Part shown: piece by piece, positions 8,782 through 17,867 of the stretch | How the letters are laid out: each line of letters begins with the position of its first letter | How positions within the stretch are numbered: position 1 is the stretch's first letter | Assembly (NCBI GenBank): GCA_037447455.1 | Contig: JBBIGQ010000004.1 | Coordinates: 101,078 to 165,077 of the forward strand | Source: BPGX01 sp037447455 | Lineage (GTDB): Bacteria > Bacteroidota > Bacteroidia > B-17B0 > Aurantibacillaceae | Reading direction: 5' to 3' | Length of the DNA stretch: 64,000 nt | Notes under the pieces: model-generated | What the model was told of the DNA's origin: nothing | Databases searched by the model: none | What the model saw: only the letters and a program-made list of their open reading frames with translations | Position numbers and translations under genes: made by a program

Positions 8782-10347
8782 ATGAAAACCAGAAGAATTT
8801 ACACCGATTTTTTAGTCATTGGTTCAGGAATTGCCGGTCTTTTTTATGCCTTAAAAGTCGCTTCCAAAGGTAAAGTGCTGATAATTACTAAAGATAAAAA
8901 AGACGAAACGAACACTCGTTATGCACAAGGTGGAATAGCGGCCGTATGGGACATGACGCACGACAGTGTTGAAAAACACATTCAAGACACCATAGTAGCC
9001 GGCTCTGGTCTAAACGATGAAAACATTGTAAGAATGGTGATTTCAGAAGGACCTCAACGTGTGAAAGAACTCATTGAACTCGGCGCAGAATTTGATAAAA
9101 TTGATAACGAACACTACGACCTTGCCCGTGAAGGCGGACATACCGAAAAAAGAATCCTACATCACAAAGACATTACCGGTTGGGAAATTGAACGCACATT
9201 ATTAGAAGCCGTCTCAAAGCATCCTAACATCCAAATTTTAGAACATCATTTCACAATTGATATTATCACCCAACATCATCTTGGAGAAATTGTAACTTCT
9301 CAACGCTCCGATATTGAATGCTACGGCGCTTATGTGTTAAATAAAAAAACAAACGAAATTCTCACCATTTTATCAAAAATCACTGTAATTGCTACAGGTG
9401 GTATTGGTCAAACTTATGCTGTTACTACCAATCCTGCCATTGCCACCGGCGATGGCATTGCGATGTTCTACCGTGCGAAGGGACTTGTTAAGGACATGGA
9501 ATTTGTACAATTCCATCCTACGGCTCTTTATGAAGGAAAAACCAATACCCAAAGTTTTTTAATCACCGAAGCCATGCGTGGATTTGGCGCCATTCTTCGC
9601 AATCAGAAGGGCGAAGCATTCATGGAAAAATACGACGAACGCAAAGAATTAGCACCCCGTGATATTGTTGCTCGCGCTATTGACAACGAACTCAAAATCT
9701 CCGGCGCCGACTTTGTGTATTTGGATTGCCGTCACTCAGATAGAAAAGAATTCATTGATCATTTTCCTAACATTTACAACAAATGCATGAGCATCGGCAT
9801 TGATCCTTTTGTAGATATGATTCCTGTGGCACCTGCTATGCATTACTTATGCGGTGGTATTCAGGTAGATAAAAATGGCCAATCATCTATACACAGGGTT
9901 TACGCTATTGGCGAGTGTGCTTGCACCGGTCTTCATGGTGCCAATCGCTTGGCTAGCAATTCGCTCTTAGAAGCATTGGTCTTTGCTCACAATGCGGCCA
10001 TGGATAGTATTTCAAAAATTGATTTTCATAAAATTCCAGAGAATATCCATGACTGGAATGCCGAAGGCACTACACAACCCGAAGAAATGGTACTCATCAC
10101 TCAAGCACGAAAAGAATTACAACAAACCATGTCCTCCTACGTAGGAATTGTACGCAGCAGCGTACGATTAAAAAGAGCGTGGGACAGATTAGAATTATTG
10201 TATCAGGAAAACGAAGCATTGTACGAAAAAACTACCATCCACCAAGCAATCTGTGAGTTAAGAAACATGATTTGTATTGGTTACTTGATTACCAAACACG
10301 CCATGCGCCGCAAAAAAGGTATAGGACTACACTATGTAGTAGCGTAA
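8782..10347 (+). CDS. nadB: L-aspartate oxidase
   Basis: Oxidises L-aspartate to iminoaspartate, the first step of de novo NAD synthesis, with FAD as cofactor. The 521-residue protein begins with the FAD-binding GSGIAGL (14-20). It has the flavoprotein substrate segments RYAQGGIAA and the EFVQFHPTALY / ITEAMRGFGAIL region, and the conserved GGIQVD and GLHGANRLASNSLLEALVF blocks typical of NadB. The C-terminal helical domain is present, so it is full length. It follows the rhomboid gene immediately. nadA and nadC are not in the window. Succinate dehydrogenase flavoprotein is the main alternative, but the length and the LHGANRLASNSLLEALVF block favour NadB. Confidence 0.93.
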   Translation: MKTRRIYTDFLVIGSGIAGLFYALKVASKGKVLIITKDKKDETNTRYAQGGIAAVWDMTHDSVEKHIQDTIVAGSGLNDENIVRMVISEGPQRVKELIELGAEFDKIDNEHYDLAREGGHTEKRILHHKDITGWEIERTLLEAVSKHPNIQILEHHFTIDIITQHHLGEIVTSQRSDIECYGAYVLNKKTNEILTILSKITVIATGGIGQTYAVTTNPAIATGDGIAMFYRAKGLVKDMEFVQFHPTALYEGKTNTQSFLITEAMRGFGAILRNQKGEAFMEKYDERKELAPRDIVARAIDNELKISGADFVYLDCRHSDRKEFIDHFPNIYNKCMSIGIDPFVDMIPVAPAMHYLCGGIQVDKNGQSSIHRVYAIGECACTGLHGANRLASNSLLEALVFAHNAAMDSISKIDFHKIPENIHDWNAEGTTQPEEMVLITQARKELQQTMSSYVGIVRSSVRLKRAWDRLELLYQENEALYEKTTIHQAICELRNMICIGYLITKHAMRRKKGIGLHYVVA

Positions 10348-10387
10348 ATTTTACAGTAATTCTATCAACAACAAAAAATAAAGAATA

Positions 10388-11641
10388 CTATTTTAACTTA
10401 AACGCTTTTTTAATGTCTTTTACTCTATCTAATTTTTCCCACGTAAAAAGTTCTACTTTTTTCTTAACTTTCGTTCCATCTGGTTTTTCAAAGACCTTCT
10501 CAACAATTTCTGGTTTTCTTCCCATGTGCCCGTAGGCCGCTGTTTCGCTGTAAATAGGATTTCTGAGTTTATAGGTCTGTTCGATAGCATAAGGTCTTAA
10601 GTCAAATAACTCTTTTACAATTTCAGCAATTTTCCAATCAGGCATATCTACTTTAGATGTTCCATAAGTATTTACGTATAAGCCCACCGGTTCTACTACT
10701 CCAATGGCATAGGAAACCTGCACTAAAACATCGTCGGCTACGCCTGCAGCCACAAGGTTCTTAGCAATGTGTCTGGTGGCGTACGCTGCGCTTCGGTCCA
10801 CTTTTGATGGGTCTTTACCTGAAAAAGCACCTCCACCATGAGCGCCTTTGCCGCCATACGTATCCACAATAATTTTTCGGCCGGTCAACCCTGTATCGCC
10901 ATGAGGACCACCAATTACAAACTTTCCGGTTGGATTAATCAAGTATTGTATTTTATTATGAAATACAGATTTGTATTGAGGATATTTTTTCAAAACTCTC
11001 GGAATTAAAATTTTCTGAATATCTTCGTAAATTTTCTTTTGCATTTTAGTGTCGGTATCAAACTCATCGTGCTGAGTAGATATTACTATTGTTTTGATTG
11101 CTTTAGGTTTTCTATCATTTCCATATTCAAGGGTTACCTGAGATTTAGCATCTGGTCGAAGGTATTTCATTTGTTTACCTTCTTTACGAATTTGTGCAAG
11201 TTCATATAAAAGTTTATGCGAAAGGTCAAGCGTTAAAGGCATATAATCATCGGTTTCATTGGTAGCATAACCAAACATCATGCCTTGATCACCGGCACCT
11301 TGTTGCCATGGATCTTTTCTATCTACCCCTCTGTTGATGTCGGCAGATTGTTCGTGTATGGCAGAAAATATACCACAGGAATTAGCATCAAACATGTACT
11401 CGGCTCTGTTGTAACCAATTCTATTAATGACCGATCGTACTATTTTCTGGAGGTCTAAATACGCAGATGATTTTACTTCTCCTGCTATAACCACCTGACC
11501 GGTGGTCACTAAAGTTTCACACGCCACTTTAGAATGAGTATCAAATGCTAAAAAATGATCGATAATAGCATCGGATATTTGATCGGCTACTTTATCCGGA
11601 TGCCCTTCTGATACTGATTCGGAGGTAAATAGATGCGCCAT
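10388..11641 (-). CDS. metK: S-adenosylmethionine synthase
   Basis: Makes S-adenosylmethionine from methionine and ATP. The protein is 417 residues with N-terminal GHPDK (13-17), the GAGDQGMMFGYA ATP-binding motif, and the signature GGGAFSGKDPSKVDRSAAY. It also has the C-terminal block RPYAIEQTYKLRNPIYSETAAYGHMGR. It is slightly longer than the roughly 385-residue bacterial norm because of an insert in the middle, as is usual in Bacteroidota. purS lies 17 bases upstream on the same strand, so the two are probably one transcript driven from the promoter near 11980. Confidence 0.97.
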   Translation of the reverse strand: MAHLFTSESVSEGHPDKVADQISDAIIDHFLAFDTHSKVACETLVTTGQVVIAGEVKSSAYLDLQKIVRSVINRIGYNRAEYMFDANSCGIFSAIHEQSADINRGVDRKDPWQQGAGDQGMMFGYATNETDDYMPLTLDLSHKLLYELAQIRKEGKQMKYLRPDAKSQVTLEYGNDRKPKAIKTIVISTQHDEFDTDTKMQKKIYEDIQKILIPRVLKKYPQYKSVFHNKIQYLINPTGKFVIGGPHGDTGLTGRKIIVDTYGGKGAHGGGAFSGKDPSKVDRSAAYATRHIAKNLVAAGVADDVLVQVSYAIGVVEPVGLYVNTYGTSKVDMPDWKIAEIVKELFDLRPYAIEQTYKLRNPIYSETAAYGHMGRKPEIVEKVFEKPDGTKVKKKVELFTWEKLDRVKDIKKAFKLK

Positions 11642-11658
11642 AATTTTGTTGTTTTTAG

Positions 11659-11916
11659 TTAAGGTTTATGTTTAATGTTTATTTGATAATACTCCATTAT
11701 TGGATTGTGAAGTAAATTTTTGCAGGCATTTTCAGCTACAGTAAATGCTTCTTTTTCGTCTTTGGCAGTAATTAAAAGTTGAATGTGTTTTCCTACTCGC
11801 ACATCTTTTACATTTATAATATTTAGATTCTTTAATCCCATTAGTACAGCTTTCCCTTGTGGATCTAATAATGCTTTATGGGGCATTATATCTATTTCTG
11901 CTAAAAATTCTGACAT
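11659..11916 (-). CDS. purS: Phosphoribosylformylglycinamidine synthase subunit PurS
   Basis: The small subunit that bridges PurL and PurQ in the FGAM synthase complex of purine synthesis. The 85-residue protein starts MSEFLAEIDIMPHKALLDPQGKAV, a close match to PurS, and continues with the VGKHIQL strand. The frame is open upstream to 11982, but a TATTTTTG promoter box covers that point and PurS proteins are about 80-85 residues, so the ATG at 11916 is the likely start. purL and purQ are not in the window. Confidence 0.88.
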   Translation of the reverse strand: MSEFLAEIDIMPHKALLDPQGKAVLMGLKNLNIINVKDVRVGKHIQLLITAKDEKEAFTVAENACKNLLHNPIMEYYQINIKHKP

Positions 11917-11979
11917 AAAAATTTTTAAGGCGGCTAATGTAATTAATGGCATTTTATTTTTCAAGAAAATATACTTTCT

Positions 11980-12008
11980 CAAAAATACTTTTTACGACTC
12001 TAAACAAA
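11980..12008 (-). promoter_or_regulatory. Promoter for purS-metK (TTTG - 17 - TATTTTTG)
   Basis: On the minus strand a TTTG (12005-12008) is separated by 17 bases from an exact TAnnTTTG box (11980-11987). This is the two-part promoter layout of Bacteroidota and lies 63 bases before the chosen purS start. Confidence 0.5.
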
Positions 12009-12031
12009 AAAAGAAAGTACTAATAATTTTT

Positions 12032-12063
12032 TTTGATAAATAAAGTTAAAGTAAATATATTTG
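12032..12063 (+). promoter_or_regulatory. Promoter for the small lipoprotein (TTTG - 20 - TATATTTG)
   Basis: TTTG at 12032-12035 and TATATTTG at 12056-12063 with a 20-base spacer, one of the best matches to the Bacteroidota promoter in the window. The start codon follows 19 bases later. Confidence 0.6.
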
Positions 12064-12082
12064 CGGCACAAAATTTAAAAAA

Positions 12083-12352
12083 ATGAAAAAAACAGTATCG
12101 CTTGTATTAGCAACCATCGCAGGTGTGGCCATTGTTGCCTGCGGTCCATCAAAGGAAGAAATTGAAGCAAGAGAAAAAGCGAAAGCAGATTCTATTGCTG
12201 CAGTAGAAAAAGCCAAAGCAGATTCTATTGCTGCTGCTGAAGCCGCTGAAAAAGCCAAAGCAGATTCCATTGCAAAAGCAGACTCCATTGCAAAAGCAGA
12301 CTCCATTGCAAAAGCAGAAGAAGCTGCTAAAAAAGGTGGAAAGAAAAAATAA
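12083..12352 (+). CDS. Small lipoprotein with KADSIA tandem repeats
   Basis: An 89-residue protein. Its first 19 residues are a lipoprotein signal and C20 is the lipobox cysteine (IVAC). The mature part is only alanine, lysine, aspartate, serine, isoleucine and glutamate: a run of AKADSIA units, ending with three uninterrupted KADSIA hexapeptides and a GGKKK tail. It is predicted to be one long amphipathic helix, reminiscent of Lpp-type or Bacteroidota alanine-rich lipoproteins that tether or space the outer membrane. The last three units are encoded by an exact or near-exact 18-bp tandem repeat (12260-12313). It has its own promoter and a strong terminator, suggesting an abundant monocistronic mRNA. 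Function not known. Confidence 0.8.
   Translation: MKKTVSLVLATIAGVAIVACGPSKEEIEAREKAKADSIAAVEKAKADSIAAAEAAEKAKADSIAKADSIAKADSIAKAEEAAKKGGKKK
12260..12313 (+). repeat. Three tandem copies of an 18-bp coding repeat
   Basis: Three successive 18-base units of the form gcagaYtccattgcaaaa, differing only at one T/C position, inside the lipoprotein gene. Each unit adds the hexapeptide KADSIA, so slippage would change the helix length in steps of six residues without breaking the frame. Confidence 0.9.
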
Positions 12353-12372
12353 TCTCGTCCCACCAAACATTT

Positions 12373-12399
12373 AAAAAGCCCGTTTTATACGGGCTTTTT
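12373..12399 (+). terminator. Bidirectional intrinsic terminator
   Basis: A perfect 10-bp stem AAAAAGCCCG / CGGGCTTTTT around loop TTTTATA. It has T-tracts in both directions, so it can end the lipoprotein mRNA and also the convergent ccmB transcript. Confidence 0.9.
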
Positions 12400-12423
12400 A
12401 ATTTTAAATTATTAAGTCGCAGA

Positions 12424-13077
12424 TTATTCTTCCCAAACCTGCTGGAAAAGAATAAAGGCCAATACTAACTGAATAACATCTATTAAGTACAAAGTAAAAA
12501 TATATTTGAGAGTCAGAGTAATTGGTATGTTCTGAATAGAAGCCATGCATAATTTAGAGGCAACAAGCAGTAAAGGTAAGAGCAGAGGAAAACTCATAAT
12601 ACTTATAAGCGCAAAATTGCTTTGTGTTTTGGATGAGATACTTCCCATTAAAGACAATAAAGTCCCCATTCCGATAGACAATCCTACAATGGTAATTAAA
12701 AATAAACCGTAATTTTCAATCCTTGTTGTGTTGAATACAATAAATAAAAAAAGTAATAATAAAGCATAAAAAAGATTCGTAATAACACTGTATAGTATTT
12801 TACCAAAAATATAGTGAAGAGGGGAATAATAAATATAATTAAACAAGTAACTATTTTTATCTTCTTTTGTGTAGTTTCTGTAAGAGGCAAGGATGGCTGT
12901 AAATAAATAAATGATAAGATAAACTGAAGAGTAGGAAGTGTCTGTAAAATGATTTTTAAATAGAATAGACGTGGAAAAGAGGATAGAAAATAAGTACACG
13001 ATAATACTGGCTACTCCTGAACTCTGCCGAAAATCTAAATAAAATTCTTTTTGAACAAGCTTAAGGAGTGGTTTCAT
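12424..13077 (-). CDS. ccmB: CcmB-like heme exporter permease
   Basis: A 217-residue membrane protein with six hydrophobic segments. It has the CcmB opening (LLKLVQKEFYLDFRQSSGVASIIVYLFSILF) and a central loop resembling the family, and matches the CcmB permease of the cytochrome c maturation ABC complex in length. CcmB works with the ATPase CcmA and with CcmC in delivering heme to CcmE at the periplasmic face. None of these partners is next to it in this window; its neighbours are an amino acid permease and the lipoprotein. It starts 12 bases after the end of the permease gene. Confidence 0.8.
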   Translation of the reverse strand: MKPLLKLVQKEFYLDFRQSSGVASIIVYLFSILFSTSILFKNHFTDTSYSSVYLIIYLFTAILASYRNYTKEDKNSYLFNYIYYSPLHYIFGKILYSVITNLFYALLLLFLFIVFNTTRIENYGLFLITIVGLSIGMGTLLSLMGSISSKTQSNFALISIMSFPLLLPLLLVASKLCMASIQNIPITLTLKYIFTLYLIDVIQLVLAFILFQQVWEE

Positions 13078-13089
13078 TAAAATATACTA

Positions 13090-14571
13090 TCATTGATTAT
13101 TCTGCTTTTCCTCTAATATCTCATTGAGTCGTGAATGTCTGTAACCATATAAGAAGTATACGATAATGCCCAAAATCCCCCATATTATGAAAGCGTGCCA
13201 TGTTTCATTGCGCACCTGAGTCATCAGCACAATATTAAATAAGGCCCCGCCGCCGGCTACAAGTGGTAATGCTTTTACTTTGAAGGGTCTTTCCAAATGG
13301 GGCTCTTTATATCTTAAAATTAAAACAGCAATAGATACCATTGTAAACGCCAGTAAAGTGCCCATGCTGGTCATTTCAGACACATTTTGAATAGGAGTAA
13401 TGGCCGCAACAATAGATATTACAGCTCCTACCAATAATGTGCTTTTGTAAGGCGTTTTAAACTTAGGGTGAATAGCGCCAAAAATATTGGGTGGTAATAA
13501 TTTATCTTTTGCCATCCCTAAAAATATTCGGGTTTGTCCTAACATCATCACCAACATAACCGATATAAGCCCCAGAGTAGCTGCCAATGTAATCAGATAG
13601 GTGGCCCATGGAATACCGGCTTCTGTAAATGCAGATGCCACCGGTGCTTTCAAGTCCAATTTATCAAACCTTGCCATGCCTGTTAAAACAAGGGATACGG
13701 CAATATAGAGTAAGGTGCATATTAATAAGGATGCGACGATAGCAAAAGGGACGTCTTTTTTAGGATTGACCGCTTCTCCGGCTTGGGTAGATACCGCATC
13801 AAATCCAATGTAAGCAAAAAAAACGATGGTAGCGGCTGTTAAGATGCCTTGCCAACCATATCGTGTATCGCCATTTTGCGGGTCAACCACAGTATCTGGA
13901 ATGAAAGGTTGCCAGTTTTCTGTTTTAATATAAAATGCCCCCACTAGTATCACAAACAACACGACCGATACTTTTAATATGACAATGATGTTATTCGTAT
14001 TAGCGGCTTCTTTGATTCCTTTTACCAAAATAAGCGTAACCACCCAAGAAATAAGAAAAGCCGGTATATTAATCGCAAAAGCAGGGGCTGTTTCTCCGAG
14101 TTGTTGAGCAATTTTCACCGCCGTTGGATAATCGTTTATAAAATAATACGGAATATGAATACCAAACAAATGCATGAGTTTGTCAAAATAACCACTCCAT
14201 GCAACCGCAACGGTGGTGGCGCCCATCATATATTCCAGGATTAAATTCCAACCAATAAACCATGCAAAAAGTTCACCGATAGTACCGTACGCGTACGCGT
14301 AAGCCGAACCTTCTACCGGCAATACAGAAGCAAATTCAGCATAACTCAAAGCCGCAAATAAACAACCAATGCCTGCAATTAAAAAAGAAATAGCCAAAGC
14401 AGGCCCTGCATAGATATTGGCAGCAATACCGGTTAAAGTAAAAATACCACCGCCAATAATAGCCCCAATACCTAATGAAGTAAGTCCCCATTTCCCCAAA
14501 ACCCTTTTAAGAACGCTTTTCCTGGCATCCGATTCATAGACCCATATTGGCTTTTTACGAAAAACATTCAT
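13090..14571 (-). CDS. APC-family amino acid permease (YfnA/CAT-like)
   Basis: A 493-residue transporter with about twelve to fourteen membrane helices. The N-terminus has the APC signature GLTSLGIGAIIGGGIFTLTG, with the unwound helix-1 region, and is followed by AGPALAISFLIAGIGCLFAALSYAEFA. These are typical of cationic or branched amino acid permeases of the CAT/YfnA branch. The IGFDAVSTQAGEAVNPKKDVP motif of helix 6 and its loop is intact. It moves amino acids across the cytoplasmic membrane by coupling to protons; the specific substrate is not evident. It lies just upstream of ccmB on the same strand. Confidence 0.9.
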   Translation of the reverse strand: MNVFRKKPIWVYESDARKSVLKRVLGKWGLTSLGIGAIIGGGIFTLTGIAANIYAGPALAISFLIAGIGCLFAALSYAEFASVLPVEGSAYAYAYGTIGELFAWFIGWNLILEYMMGATTVAVAWSGYFDKLMHLFGIHIPYYFINDYPTAVKIAQQLGETAPAFAINIPAFLISWVVTLILVKGIKEAANTNNIIVILKVSVVLFVILVGAFYIKTENWQPFIPDTVVDPQNGDTRYGWQGILTAATIVFFAYIGFDAVSTQAGEAVNPKKDVPFAIVASLLICTLLYIAVSLVLTGMARFDKLDLKAPVASAFTEAGIPWATYLITLAATLGLISVMLVMMLGQTRIFLGMAKDKLLPPNIFGAIHPKFKTPYKSTLLVGAVISIVAAITPIQNVSEMTSMGTLLAFTMVSIAVLILRYKEPHLERPFKVKALPLVAGGGALFNIVLMTQVRNETWHAFIIWGILGIIVYFLYGYRHSRLNEILEEKQNNQ

Positions 14572-14671
14572 ACACTAAAATTTTTTTGTTGCACAAACTT
14601 GCAAAATAATTTTTCAATAGACAAACAATAATCATTCAATGTATTATTAAATTATCTGTTAATTTGCCGAC

Positions 14672-16363
14672 ATGCATTCCATTATTAGTTTTTTATCAAG
14701 ATATTTTTTATGGAGTACTACCATTTTAACTGCTCTGGTTTTAATGCCTTTTACGGGCAATGTGCATTTATTTGATTGGGATGAAATTAACTTTGCTGAA
14801 TGTGCGCGGGAAATGCTGGTTACAAACTCGTATCACACCGTATTGTTGAATTATCAGCCCTTTTGGGAGAAGCCACCATTGTATATATGGTTACAGGTAA
14901 TAAGTATGAAAATTTTTGGAGTCAATGAATGGGCGGCTCGTTTTCCAAATGTTCTCAATGGTTTTCTGACTCTGTATTGGTTGTTTTATATTGGTAAAAG
15001 ATGGTATTCGAAAGATTTTGGTCAAATATGGTCATGGATGCATTTAAGTTGTATTTTACCACATCTTTATTTTCGTTCAGGGATTATAGATCCGTGGTAT
15101 AATTTATTTGGGCTCATTGCTGTAATCAGTGCTATTGAAATTTTCAGAAATGGCAGGTGGAAATGGGCTTTGACTGGTGGAATAACATTAGGATTGTCTG
15201 TACTCACAAAAGGTCCGGTAATGGTTTTAATAACTTTCTTAACGTTTTTAATAGTTCTTGTTTTCTTTGTAAAAAAAATAAGCAAGCAGCAAATTTTAAT
15301 GTTTGCACTCTATATTATTGCTTTTTTAATAAGTGGCAGTATGTGGTTTTTTCACGAATTTCTTACCGGTCATAAAGAAATTATTCTGGCATTTATCGAT
15401 TACCAGATACGATTATTTAAAACTGAAGATTCAGGGCACGGCGGCTTTTTTCTTTATCATTTTGTGGTGGTGCTTTTGGGTTGCTTCCCTGCGTCTGTCT
15501 GGCTATTAAGGTATTTTTCAAAACAAACAGAAAAAGATCTTGTTTCAAATTCTATGGCAGTTTTATTAATAGTTGTTTTAGTGCTATTTAGTATTGTAAA
15601 AACTAAAATTGTACATTATTCTTCTATAAGTTATTATGCTGTGAGTTTTCTGGCAACATTTGTCATTCACAAAAATTACGCTGTTCAAAAGTGGCAAAAG
15701 CTCTTATTACTTTCTATTGCCAGTATAATGGGTATTATTTTAGCGGTAGCCGGAACGGTGGAATACTGGAAACATTGGCTCATTCCCTATTTAACGACAT
15801 CGGATTTATTTGCTGCTGAAAATCTGAAAAATAATGTGGAATGGTATGGATATGAATTTTTATCCGGCATTATTCTTATTGTACTATTGATGTGGTTTGT
15901 AAAGCGTACTAATTATTCACTTCAAACGTATTTTAAATTACTGATATGGCAAATACTCTGGTTATCTTTTAGCATTAATAGTTTTGTAGGTAAGATAGAA
16001 CAATACACGCAAAGCAGCGCCATTCATTTTTTTCAATACTGTGCAGATAAAGGAATAACCGTGGATACGTATGGTTACAAAAGTTATGCAGCTTTATTTT
16101 ATGGTCAAAGAAAGCCATTAAGTAAAAAGGAACAAAGAAGCGTAAATCATTATTGGAAGGATTTGGAAAATGCCGGTTATGAAAAATTATCTTCCTATAA
16201 TCTGGCGTACTTAAATTATTTAATTTATGATAGCGAAAAATACCCGGTAGGTTTAGTATGCAAAATACAAGATGAAGAAAATGTTTTAAAGACAGGAAAA
16301 TTCAGGAAACTTTATTCAAAAGGCGGATATGTTTTTTTTATGAAAGTGCCGTCGTCTCCGTAA
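14672..16363 (+). CDS. ArnT-like GT39 membrane glycosyltransferase
   Basis: A 563-residue protein with about a dozen membrane helices and a periplasmic C-terminal part. The first loop carries DWDEINFAECAREML (35-49), the acidic motif of ArnT/PMT-type enzymes that take a sugar from a polyprenyl-phosphate donor. The EKPPLYIWLQ segment that follows is also characteristic. Acceptors in the family include lipid A and proteins. Its 3' end overlaps the converging tryptophan dioxygenase gene by 26 bases. Sugar and acceptor cannot be assigned. Confidence 0.85.
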   Translation: MHSIISFLSRYFLWSTTILTALVLMPFTGNVHLFDWDEINFAECAREMLVTNSYHTVLLNYQPFWEKPPLYIWLQVISMKIFGVNEWAARFPNVLNGFLTLYWLFYIGKRWYSKDFGQIWSWMHLSCILPHLYFRSGIIDPWYNLFGLIAVISAIEIFRNGRWKWALTGGITLGLSVLTKGPVMVLITFLTFLIVLVFFVKKISKQQILMFALYIIAFLISGSMWFFHEFLTGHKEIILAFIDYQIRLFKTEDSGHGGFFLYHFVVVLLGCFPASVWLLRYFSKQTEKDLVSNSMAVLLIVVLVLFSIVKTKIVHYSSISYYAVSFLATFVIHKNYAVQKWQKLLLLSIASIMGIILAVAGTVEYWKHWLIPYLTTSDLFAAENLKNNVEWYGYEFLSGIILIVLLMWFVKRTNYSLQTYFKLLIWQILWLSFSINSFVGKIEQYTQSSAIHFFQYCADKGITVDTYGYKSYAALFYGQRKPLSKKEQRSVNHYWKDLENAGYEKLSSYNLAYLNYLIYDSEKYPVGLVCKIQDEENVLKTGKFRKLYSKGGYVFFMKVPSSP

Positions 16364-17333
16364 ATGTACCCCAGTTATCAAGTTCTTCTTTAGTCCAGAG
16401 TTGCGGATAAAAAATGCGTTTTTGAAAACGTGGTGGCAGATATTTTTGCCAATTGGTACCGCCGGTAGCCGCTACGTCTTGCTTATCTTGTTGCAGATAG
16501 CGAACGGCACTTTTGTAATGAATAAGCGGCCATCTCACATTCACAGAAAGGTCTAATTCTTTTAATGCGTTGATAAGTTTAGGATATTGTTGTTCGTCTT
16601 TTGTAAGTGAAAGATATTTTTGCCAGATATTTTTATCTTTGTAATAATGTGCCCATCCGATAAATTTCTCTTGGTACTTTTGTTCGAATTGTAAAAGTGT
16701 ATATGTTTTTTTTCCTGATGAAACTTCGGTAGCACCTTTTTTCCAATAGATGTGTTCGTACATTTCTTCAATACTGGCATTGGATTGTTCCAGTCGTTCG
16801 CGGTATTCTTTGTCGGTGAGGTTGATTAAATCCGTTGACGCTAATTCAATCAAACGATATTGCGCACTTTGGAAACCACTGGCCGGAAGTAAAGCCATTC
16901 TGAAACGTAGGAATTGTTCTTTTTCCATTCCATTAATCATTATTTCAAAGGATTTAGTGAGGGCTTCAAAATAACGAATGATGCGATGGAGCCGTTCTAT
17001 AAAAAATGTTACGTTTAATTTTTTGTTCCATCCTAAATCCTGTCCGTTGGGCAACACATTTCTGCCATTGTGGGCAATCTGATTATATTCGTGCAAACAT
17101 AATTTAAAGTAAAGTTCAGTAATTTGATGATAAACAATGAATATCACTTCGTCGGGAAAATCCGTGCGGGGCTTTTGCAGAGTAAGTAAAGTGTCTACTG
17201 ATATGTAGTCCCAGTAAGGTAAGTAATTGGAAATAAGCAAGCCCTCTAAATAACTATTTACATCTTGCCCGCTTAAAGCATATTTTTCAAAAAGTAAGTT
17301 GAGTTTTTCTGTGGATATTTTGTTTGTTTCCAT
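16338..17333 (-). CDS. Tryptophan 2,3-dioxygenase
   Basis: A heme enzyme that opens the indole ring of tryptophan to N-formylkynurenine. The 331-residue sequence has the active-site helix with H69 (YHQITELYFK), the LPASGFQSAQYR block (149-160) and a probable proximal heme ligand H272 (PLIHYKSAVRYL). These are followed by TGGTNWQKYLPP, the counterpart of the GTGG substrate loop. No other kynurenine-pathway gene is adjacent. A TATCTTTG promoter box lies 25 bases before the start. Confidence 0.87.
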   Translation of the reverse strand: METNKISTEKLNLLFEKYALSGQDVNSYLEGLLISNYLPYWDYISVDTLLTLQKPRTDFPDEVIFIVYHQITELYFKLCLHEYNQIAHNGRNVLPNGQDLGWNKKLNVTFFIERLHRIIRYFEALTKSFEIMINGMEKEQFLRFRMALLPASGFQSAQYRLIELASTDLINLTDKEYRERLEQSNASIEEMYEHIYWKKGATEVSSGKKTYTLLQFEQKYQEKFIGWAHYYKDKNIWQKYLSLTKDEQQYPKLINALKELDLSVNVRWPLIHYKSAVRYLQQDKQDVAATGGTNWQKYLPPRFQKRIFYPQLWTKEELDNWGTFTETTALS

Positions 17334-17358
17334 AAAATTAAAAAATTAAAGAGTGGAA

Positions 17359-17366
17359 CAAAGATA
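17359..17366 (-). promoter_or_regulatory. Promoter -7 box (TATCTTTG)
   Basis: Exact TAnnTTTG on the minus strand, 25 bases before the tryptophan dioxygenase start. No clear -33 element. Confidence 0.4.
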
Positions 17367-17403
17367 AGTAAAATTAATATGCGGTTCATTCATCATTTCA
17401 TTC

Positions 17404-17859
17404 TTAGAAGAGTTGAATGTATTTTTCAAGTGAAAAATGTAAAGCCCTTTTAAGTTTTTCAGACGAAATATGTTCAAGATTTATAGAATATTTTCTAGCA
17501 TTAATAAGCCGTTCTGTGTCTTGTAGTGTTGTAATTTCATCAGAATAGATGCTTAAAATGTACATTTTAGGTGGAGATAATTTGATAAGATACTCTTTGG
17601 CCATTTTAAATTGTTCAAACAGCGTGCCTTTGTTTTCATTGACCATTTGAAAGTTTTTTAAAAGAAATAGCGTGGTGTTAAAGTAAGTGAGCTGAGCCGA
17701 AAATAAAGCATACGCATAAGATTCCGTATCATCTTTAAAGTATTCTACTATTCTGAACGGATGATGGATTTCATTTTCAATTTTATTAAGCAGTGTATAA
17801 ACATCAAAAGTATCTTGATTAAAAGCAGTGACGATAAGATTATTTGGTGCTTCTTCCAT
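17404..17859 (-). CDS. Hypothetical protein
   Basis: A 151-residue soluble protein that I do not recognise. It has no signal peptide or membrane segment and is a mix of charged helices (TLFEQFKMAKEYLIKL, EKLKRALHFSLEKYIQLF) with a central hydrophobic strand (PKMYILSIYS). It starts 8 bases after the end of the MFS gene, so the two are probably cotranscribed. Confidence 0.6.
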   Translation of the reverse strand: MEEAPNNLIVTAFNQDTFDVYTLLNKIENEIHHPFRIVEYFKDDTESYAYALFSAQLTYFNTTLFLLKNFQMVNENKGTLFEQFKMAKEYLIKLSPPKMYILSIYSDEITTLQDTERLINARKYSINLEHISSEKLKRALHFSLEKYIQLF

Positions 17860-17867
17860 AGAAAAAT

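Noticed and set aside
12046..12366. Antisense frame over the lipoprotein gene with its own repeats
   Set aside because: The repetition is only the mirror of the KADSIA coding repeat; no promoter, start signal or family supports it.
14672..16363. GT39 gene as part of the polysaccharide cluster
   Set aside because: It lies about 28 kb away among unrelated metabolic genes, and enzymes of this type commonly act alone on lipid A or proteins.
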